The notes under the pieces are model-generated. The model had not been told where the DNA came from and ran no database searches. It saw only the letters and a program-made list of their open reading frames with translations. The position numbers and the translations under genes are program-made. Shown here piece after piece: positions 7,790 to 11,504 of a stretch of 11,504 bases of DNA (position 1 is its first letter; each line of letters starts with the position of its first letter). Location of the stretch: contig CAZDIO010000159.1 in the NCBI GenBank assembly GCA_964505555.1, positions 1 to 11,504 of the forward strand, written 5' to 3'. This DNA comes from CAZDIO01 sp964505555 (GTDB lineage: Bacteria; Bdellovibrionota_C; UBA2361; SZUA-149; CAZDIO01).

Positions 7790-7808
7790 TCCAAAGAAAC
7801 CGGCTTTC

Positions 7809-7837
7809 TTGAGTATTTACAACTAATCTGCTAGGTT
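7809..7837 (+). promoter_or_regulatory. possible promoter for the zinc-ribbon membrane gene
   Basis: TTGAGT (7809-7814) and TAGGTT (7832-7837) are 17 bases apart, matching the sigma70 spacing with moderate hexamers. It would place the hairpin at 7878-7911 in the 5' leader of the next gene. Weak evidence. Confidence 0.28.
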
Positions 7838-7877
7838 ATTGTTTTTTCGCTTAACTCCTTGGGTAGAGGCGGTATCG

Positions 7878-7911
7878 CTTCGATCGCAGATCGTCAGATC
7901 TGTGATCGAAG
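7878..7911 (+). terminator. long hairpin downstream of purT / in the next leader
   Basis: CTTCGATC, G, CAGATC, the four-base loop GTCA, GATCTG, T and GATCGAAG pair as a 15-bp stem (one G-U, otherwise perfect). TTGGATTTTGATTTT follows, giving a broken T-rich tail. It may end purT transcription 88 bases after its stop, or act as a leader hairpin or operator for the next gene, whose start lies 41 bases further on. The stem is longer and less GC-rich than a usual intrinsic terminator. Confidence 0.45.
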
Positions 7912-7937
7912 TTGGATTTTGATTTTAGGGTTCTAAC

Positions 7938-7944
7938 GAGGAGG
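7938..7944 (+). promoter_or_regulatory. ribosome binding site that decides the start of the zinc-ribbon gene
   Basis: GAGGAGG is the strongest Shine-Dalgarno in the window. It lies only 2 bases before the GTG at 7947 but 8 bases before ATG 7953, so the ATG is the probable start. Confidence 0.7.
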
Positions 7945-7952
7945 TTGTGACC

Positions 7953-8690
7953 ATGCGAAAGCTAAAGCAGCTCATGTTCAATAGTCCCCGCATGGTTTAC
8001 CTGTCGGGGATCTTCTGTCTTTTGGGTGGCATTTTTTGTGGAGTTCGGTTCCTTGTGCACTTAGGGAGGGACATTTGGTACTGGACTGAAATGTATTTGC
8101 ATAATCCAAACAAAAAAATCGAACAAAATATTTGGCGACACATTTGGGAAAGTGTCGCCGAGAATACGTCGGAGAGGTGGTTGTTGATTTTGATTTCGGT
8201 ATTTGCGCTAGTGACCTTTTGGATCACTCGTCACCTAGGGTGGAAGAATCAAAAGGAACTTGTGACAGAGTCATGCCTTCCCTGTTACGGCCTCTTTTGG
8301 GTGTCCTTTGACCGATGGGAAAAAGAAGAATGCTTCATGTTTCTCTCCTTGATCATGGGGTGGATCTGCTGGATGTTCTTCTTGTGGTTGATGTTGACGA
8401 ATGTTTGCGTAGCTCTGTTTGTTCATTTTACGACAGAGCCACGGTATCTCGTTTCGAAAATGGGCACGGTCCGGACGCCAGTTGTCCAATCGTGGTATGA
8501 CTTAATGGATTGGGAGTCGCTCGATCAAAATGCTGTGGCGTTTCTTGGCGCCGTAGTTTTCTTGCGACTCTACTTCGTTGCGCGAGCGAGCATGTTAAGC
8601 GATGAGTATCCAATATGTAAGAAATGCGGATATGATCTTCGTGGAAATGTGAGCAAACGTTGTCCAGAGTGCGGATCGGCGCATACATAG
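7953..8690 (+). CDS. uncharacterised membrane protein with C-terminal zinc ribbon
   Basis: I do not recognise a named function. The 245 residues (from ATG 7953) contain about four hydrophobic segments, near 14-34, 75-92, 127-160 and 192-210, and are Trp-rich (14 Trp). The C-terminal tail has CKKCGYDLRG followed by RCPECG, a four-cysteine zinc ribbon with Cys222, Cys225, Cys237 and Cys240. This 'CGYDLRG...CPECG' ending is one I associate with many small membrane proteins of Planctomycetes, where its role is unknown; that link is from memory. The gene has its own strong ribosome binding site and possibly its own promoter, and a hairpin in the leader. It is convergent with the next gene. Real coding is supported by the ribosome site, the helices and the metal-site tail. 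Confidence 0.8.
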   Translation: MRKLKQLMFNSPRMVYLSGIFCLLGGIFCGVRFLVHLGRDIWYWTEMYLHNPNKKIEQNIWRHIWESVAENTSERWLLILISVFALVTFWITRHLGWKNQKELVTESCLPCYGLFWVSFDRWEKEECFMFLSLIMGWICWMFFLWLMLTNVCVALFVHFTTEPRYLVSKMGTVRTPVVQSWYDLMDWESLDQNAVAFLGAVVFLRLYFVARASMLSDEYPICKKCGYDLRGNVSKRCPECGSAHT

Positions 8691-8706
8691 GATAGAAGAG
8701 GTTTAA

Positions 8707-8739
8707 ACCCTGCCCCGGAGGAGTTTGTCCGGGCAGGGT
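8707..8739. terminator. GC-rich hairpin between convergent genes
   Basis: ACCCTGCCC (8707-8715) and GGGCAGGGT (8731-8739) are perfect 9-bp arms. CGGA/TCC extends the stem further with one bulged C, leaving a loop of about eight bases. It sits 17 bases after the zinc-ribbon gene, and on the other side faces the 3' end of the 261-residue gene. No long T-run follows on the plus strand. A bidirectional transcript end is the likely role. Confidence 0.6.
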
Positions 8740-8790
8740 GGGTTCAGAAAGTAAGATCCAACTTCGATAAAAGATATCTTCTTGAAAAGG

Positions 8791-8808
8791 ACGACGAGTT
8801 AACGTCGT
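8791..8808 (-). terminator. short hairpin at the end of the 261-residue gene
   Basis: ACGACG and CGTCGT form a 6-bp stem with a six-base loop, overlapping the stop codon of the minus-strand gene. CCTTTTC follows on that strand, a weak T-tract, so this could be its intrinsic terminator. Confidence 0.35.
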
Positions 8809-9584
8809 GCAGCAGGTGAGTACTCATAAGGGAGAAAAAGAAAGATTAATAACTTTAAAACAAGGGAAATTACAAACAGAGTTTTGCTGATATCGTATGT
8901 TTTATCCCAAATGGTAGCGCCGCGGCGGAGAATTTGGGCTTGATCGACGAGGAACACTTCACAGGCTCCGTTTCCGGTGTCTTTTCTTGTGAGGCTTGTT
9001 TTTCGAATAAATGAGGGGGTATCTTTTTGGTAGTAGTTGATTAGTTGTCCTGAAAGATAGACCTGATCTCCAATTTTTATACTTTGAATTGTTTTTCTTA
9101 CACTACTGTCAGTAGAGAGGAGATGATTGTTTGAGAGCTTATCGGGAAAGAAGTTCTCAAACACTACCTCACTTTTTGTAAAATAATGGCAGCTCCAGGG
9201 TTCGCTCCAGAATTTTAGATTTAAATAATTACTGCTTTGAATATTTTCACCCCAAATCAGACAGAGGTCTTTAATGTCGACAGAGCTTTTGTCGTGATAG
9301 ATGTCGGTAAAAGCAGAGATGTTATTGTGTGAGACTACAAGCCCGTGGATCTCATAACTTGCCACCGGTTTAATGACATAGGTCTTGTTGTGGTATTCAA
9401 AATCAAAGGGAGATTCGTCGATTCTTGTCTGGACCGGATCATCTTTTAGACGTTGATCCATTTTTGCGGGGGAAGGGAGCTGTCCTTTAGAGAAATAAGA
9501 CACAAAAAGAACAATACCTGAGAGAATAAAAAGATATTTGGTAAGAAGACTAAGATACAGAGCTAGCTTACGGTTTGATGGCAC
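8799..9584 (-). CDS. uncharacterised two-pass membrane protein
   Basis: Function unknown. The best start is GTG at 9584, preceded at a 6-base spacing by GGAG. A TTG at 9596 in the same frame would add four residues but has no ribosome site. The 261 residues begin with a hydrophobic helix (about 8-30) and end with a second one (about 232-252), with a large polar domain between them, predicted outside the cytoplasm. The middle has a tract SVDIKDLCLIWGENI (about 101-115), then FWSEPWSCHYF, SNNHLLS, GDQVYLSGQLINY, and RKDTGNGACEVFLV before the second helix. I have the impression that this combination recurs in unnamed proteins of uncultivated bacteria, but I cannot check that. Two Cys in the tract could pair. 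It is last in a probable three-gene minus-strand run. Confidence 0.7.
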   Translation of the reverse strand: MPSNRKLALYLSLLTKYLFILSGIVLFVSYFSKGQLPSPAKMDQRLKDDPVQTRIDESPFDFEYHNKTYVIKPVASYEIHGLVVSHNNISAFTDIYHDKSSVDIKDLCLIWGENIQSSNYLNLKFWSEPWSCHYFTKSEVVFENFFPDKLSNNHLLSTDSSVRKTIQSIKIGDQVYLSGQLINYYQKDTPSFIRKTSLTRKDTGNGACEVFLVDQAQILRRGATIWDKTYDISKTLFVISLVLKLLIFLFLPYEYSPAARR

Positions 9585-9642
9585 AGAGAGCTCCAAAATG
9601 AATTTTTAAACTTTCAAATACCGATTCTCTTTACTTGCGAGG

Positions 9643-10104
9643 TTAGAGAGGAAAGATCCATTCGAATTTTCCTGTTTCCCATAACACCCGCGCTCCTTCA
9701 GTGAGATCGTAGCGCACCAGTCGAAAGTATCGGCTATCTATTGAATTTCCTTCAAACGTCACACGGACAATAAATTCAGAGTTTTTTCGAAGGGGTGGGG
9801 GAAGGAGTGCGCGACGAACCTCTATCGAGGCAAGTTTAAGAGTATCAATTGCCTTTAATTGACGTTCCCAACTGAGGGCTGTTTTTTCATCTGGAATGCG
9901 CTGTCCTGTTTCTTGAAGTGTCGTTTGAAACGTTTGTGAGGTTTGCCATTTTAAGTAGTGACGAACTGCGGTTTCTGCAAGATTTGGACTTAGTGGTTGG
10001 AGCGACCGGCCAAACAAAAACAAAACCAATACAAACGCGACGATAATTCCAAATAGACCTCGAACAAAGAGCGATATGCGAATACGACGGAGAAGCTCTA
10101 ACAT
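9643..10104 (-). CDS. uncharacterised small single-pass membrane protein
   Basis: No named family recognised. The 153 residues start with basic residues and a hydrophobic helix (about 13-32), typical of a signal anchor, then a soluble domain with no cysteines that ends in FEWIFPL. The second half (VRRALLPPPLRKNSEFIVRV onwards) looks like a beta-rich fold. The downstream gene begins 58 bases on, and upstream the palindromic repeat (10119-10220) ends 14 bases before the ATG. The start lacks a clear ribosome site. The encoding is supported by the clean anchor plus domain layout and the same-strand gene order. A partner role with the neighbouring membrane protein is inference. Confidence 0.65.
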   Translation of the reverse strand: MLELLRRIRISLFVRGLFGIIVAFVLVLFLFGRSLQPLSPNLAETAVRHYLKWQTSQTFQTTLQETGQRIPDEKTALSWERQLKAIDTLKLASIEVRRALLPPPLRKNSEFIVRVTFEGNSIDSRYFRLVRYDLTEGARVLWETGKFEWIFPL

Positions 10105-10118
10105 GGTGACACACCATT

Positions 10119-10220
10119 CCTGTCGTTGCGAGCGCAGCGAAGCAATCTCATATTATCAATGAGGGTTCGAGATTGCTTCGCTTCGCCCGGCGGCCGAGCC
10201 TCCCGGCTCGCAACGACAGG
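10119..10220. repeat. palindromic MITE-like repeat, copy 2 (inverted relative to copy 1)
   Basis: The outer inverted arms CCTGTCGTTGCGAGC (10119-10133) and its complement (10206-10220) are perfect over 15 bp. Inner arms are GCGAAGCAATCTC (10137-10149) and its complement (10169-10181). The GC-rich extra segment (about 10182-10205) is on the right here, the mirror image of copy 1, so the two copies are inserted in opposite orientation. It lies in the gap between the SGNH-hydrolase gene and the 153-residue gene, so it could affect their co-transcription. Confidence 0.87.
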
Positions 10221-10304
10221 AAGTTTCATTTTGTCAGAGGGCCTAAATTTAAATTCCATGACTGAGGGGGATCGCCTGCTCTGTTGTGGATTGGGTCAAT
10301 CTTG

Positions 10305-11393
10305 TTAAGGAGATCGCACCATTTTTTTAATCTGTTCTAAAAGAGCAACACTATAAATCTGATGACCAAGCACATTTGGATGATGATCCGCAGCGGAGAG
10401 ACGAAACGCTTTGGTGCGATCTTCTTCGGTGTCTGGAATATTATGCTCTTTTGCGTAGGTGTTTACGTAGGGTTGAATCTCTACGAGATGAAATCCCCAC
10501 CGCGGGACAATTTTTTCTCGAATCACCCGTTTCATCTTCTCAGAAGCGCTACTGACAATAACGATCACCGGGATCTTTCGTTCATTGACGAGTCTCCCAA
10601 GTTTCCCCATCGCCACCCGTACCCCATCTTGTCCAATCATATAGCGATACTGATCAATAACATCCCAGCGATCGGCTCTATCAAGTCCAGTCAGTGCTGA
10701 GCCGAGTAAAGAATCAGAGTTCTTTTTTACTAGTTGGCGGTAGCTTTTGGCAAAAAACTCCAAGAGGTAGAGCCGACGAAGAGTAAAGGGATCTTTTGGT
10801 CGGCTCATAAACAAGGGTACTTCAGAATCGTTTCTTACAAAGTGAATCACAACGAGATCGGGATCAAAAGCGATCGCCTTTCGCTCAAACGTGGCTACCT
10901 CCATCGCGGTATTGTAGCCGGGGACAGCAAAGTTTAAAACCTCAAATTTTTTATCCGAAACCCCATTCTTGTTTAGTTCTTGTTCGACGATCTCTAAATA
11001 GCTCTCACTTTCTGAAACTCCCCACCCAAACATTACAGAATCTCCGAGGCCAACAATGCGAAAGGTGTTTGGCGGTTTAGCGAGTGGATACTCCTTGTCT
11101 CGCATCCCCATGGAATTTGTCTGCACAGGTTTTCCTTGAAAGATCCCTTCAAGGTGGGGTTTTAGGTCGTAGACAACATCTGGAAAAGGACTTGGTTGAA
11201 TGAGACCAGCAACGCTTGTATTGTCTTTGATTGCTACCGGTGTGGTGTTTTTTGATCGTTGAAGTTGTTCTTCAAAGGTTCCATGTTGTTTCTCTCCAAG
11301 ATAGTACCAGCCCCGGATAAAAACTTCACCAAGGAGTATACAAAGGGTGAAGCTCAAAAGAGCAAGCCCAATACGCTCAAAAAGTGCTTTCAT
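10305..11393 (-). CDS. SGNH/GDSL-type hydrolase, membrane anchored
   Basis: Probable esterase or deacetylase of the SGNH superfamily acting outside the cytoplasm. The 362 residues from ATG 11393 begin with a membrane anchor (about 7-29). Block I is GLGDSVMFGWG (115-125) with Ser119, block II is FAVPGYN with Gly159, block III is VRNDSE with Asn188, and block V is DHHPNVLGH with Asp336 and His338. All four catalytic blocks are therefore present. Substrate unknown: surface polysaccharide or lipid acyl groups are typical for anchored members. A longer reading from ATG 11402 or 11462 is possible, but the 11462 form runs into the palindromic repeat at the right edge. Only a weak purine-rich stretch (GGATGGG) precedes the chosen ATG. 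It leads a minus-strand run with the two unnamed membrane proteins. Confidence 0.85.
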   Translation of the reverse strand: MKALFERIGLALLSFTLCILLGEVFIRGWYYLGEKQHGTFEEQLQRSKNTTPVAIKDNTSVAGLIQPSPFPDVVYDLKPHLEGIFQGKPVQTNSMGMRDKEYPLAKPPNTFRIVGLGDSVMFGWGVSESESYLEIVEQELNKNGVSDKKFEVLNFAVPGYNTAMEVATFERKAIAFDPDLVVIHFVRNDSEVPLFMSRPKDPFTLRRLYLLEFFAKSYRQLVKKNSDSLLGSALTGLDRADRWDVIDQYRYMIGQDGVRVAMGKLGRLVNERKIPVIVIVSSASEKMKRVIREKIVPRWGFHLVEIQPYVNTYAKEHNIPDTEEDRTKAFRLSAADHHPNVLGHQIYSVALLEQIKKMVRSP

Positions 11394-11440
11394 TAATCCC
11401 ATCCAGTAATTATCGAAGAGCCTCCAACAAAATGAAAACA

Positions 11441-11504
11441 CCTGTCGTTGCGAGCGAAGCAATCTCGAATAAATATAAGGGTTCGAGATTGCTTCGCTCG
11501 CAAC
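11441..11504. repeat. palindromic repeat, copy 3, cut by the window edge
   Basis: A perfect 23-bp inverted repeat pairs 11447-11469 with 11482-11504 around a 12-base centre (11470-11481). The GTCGTTGCGAGC core and the GCAATCTCGAA arm are shared with copies 1 and 2. The GC-rich extra segment of the longer copies is absent. By analogy the last few bases (GACAGG) should lie just beyond the window. It is about 48 bases upstream of the SGNH-hydrolase start, so it sits in that gene's promoter region. Confidence 0.85.

Noticed and set aside
7794..7811. AAGAAA/TTTCTT stem just after purT
   Set aside because: AT-only 6-bp stem with a short loop and no T-run. The larger hairpin at 7878-7911 is more convincing.
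7947..7952. GTG start for the zinc-ribbon membrane protein
   Set aside because: GAGGAGG would be only 2 bases away. ATG 7953 has an 8-base spacing.
9585..9596. TTG start for the 261-residue protein
   Set aside because: No ribosome site before it, and its own bases supply the GGAG for the GTG at 9584.
11394..11462. 23-residue N-terminal extension of the SGNH hydrolase from ATG 11462
   Set aside because: It runs into the palindromic repeat and precedes the natural membrane anchor, so ATG 11393 is preferred, with 11402 possible.
1..11504. tRNA, rRNA, CRISPR, phage, toxin-antitoxin or insertion-sequence genes
   Set aside because: No cloverleaf, repeat-spacer array, transposase motif or small toxin pair was seen. 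The repeats are palindromic and without spacers.

Overview
The window (about 45% G+C by eye) is chromosomal bacterial DNA with nine convincing protein genes, no RNA genes, no CRISPR array and no phage or transposase genes. The membrane-protein types and the SGNH hydrolase suggest a Gram-negative or otherwise diderm bacterium. The lineage is not fixed by the sequence. A C-terminal 'CGYDLRG ... CPECG' zinc ribbon is a style I associate with Planctomycetes and relatives. The palindromic 'GTCGTTGCGAGC...GCAATCT' repeats resemble those I associate with uncultivated deltaproteobacterial, Omnitrophota-like and Chloroflexi genomes. Both placements are impressions from memory.

Left part (1-5548): acyl-CoA catabolism. 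A two-gene minus-strand unit (PaaG-like enoyl-CoA hydratase/isomerase, then PaaH-like 3-hydroxyacyl-CoA dehydrogenase, overlapping by one base as TAATG) is divergent from a two-gene plus-strand unit. The plus unit encodes a fused E1alpha-E1beta 2-oxo acid dehydrogenase, with motifs closer to branched-chain 2-oxo acid dehydrogenase than to pyruvate dehydrogenase, and its lipoyl E2 partner. The 243-base divergent region holds small dyads that could be operators. The simplest reading is a catabolic module in which E1/E2 makes acyl-CoA from 2-oxo acids and the minus-strand pair performs hydration/isomerisation and oxidation of acyl-CoA. E3 is not present and must be supplied elsewhere.

Middle part (5656-8690): a VTT/DedA-type (TVP38/TMEM64) membrane protein, a palindromic repeat, then purT (formate-dependent GAR transformylase, with its main active-site residues at the same numbers as in E. 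coli PurT). After a long leader hairpin comes a Trp-rich four-helix membrane protein ending in a zinc ribbon. These genes look independent of one another.

Right part (8691-11504): after a GC-rich hairpin between convergent genes, three minus-strand genes follow: an SGNH-hydrolase-like membrane-anchored protein, a 153-residue single-pass protein and a 261-residue two-pass protein. The last two have no function I can name. Copies of the palindromic repeat sit upstream of the first and between the first and second.

The most distinctive non-coding feature is the palindromic repeat family: two full copies in opposite orientation, one at the window edge, and a probable remnant at the left edge. 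I found no strong case for a wholly new biological system. The best leads are the repeat family and its placement, the leader hairpin and the two unnamed membrane proteins.
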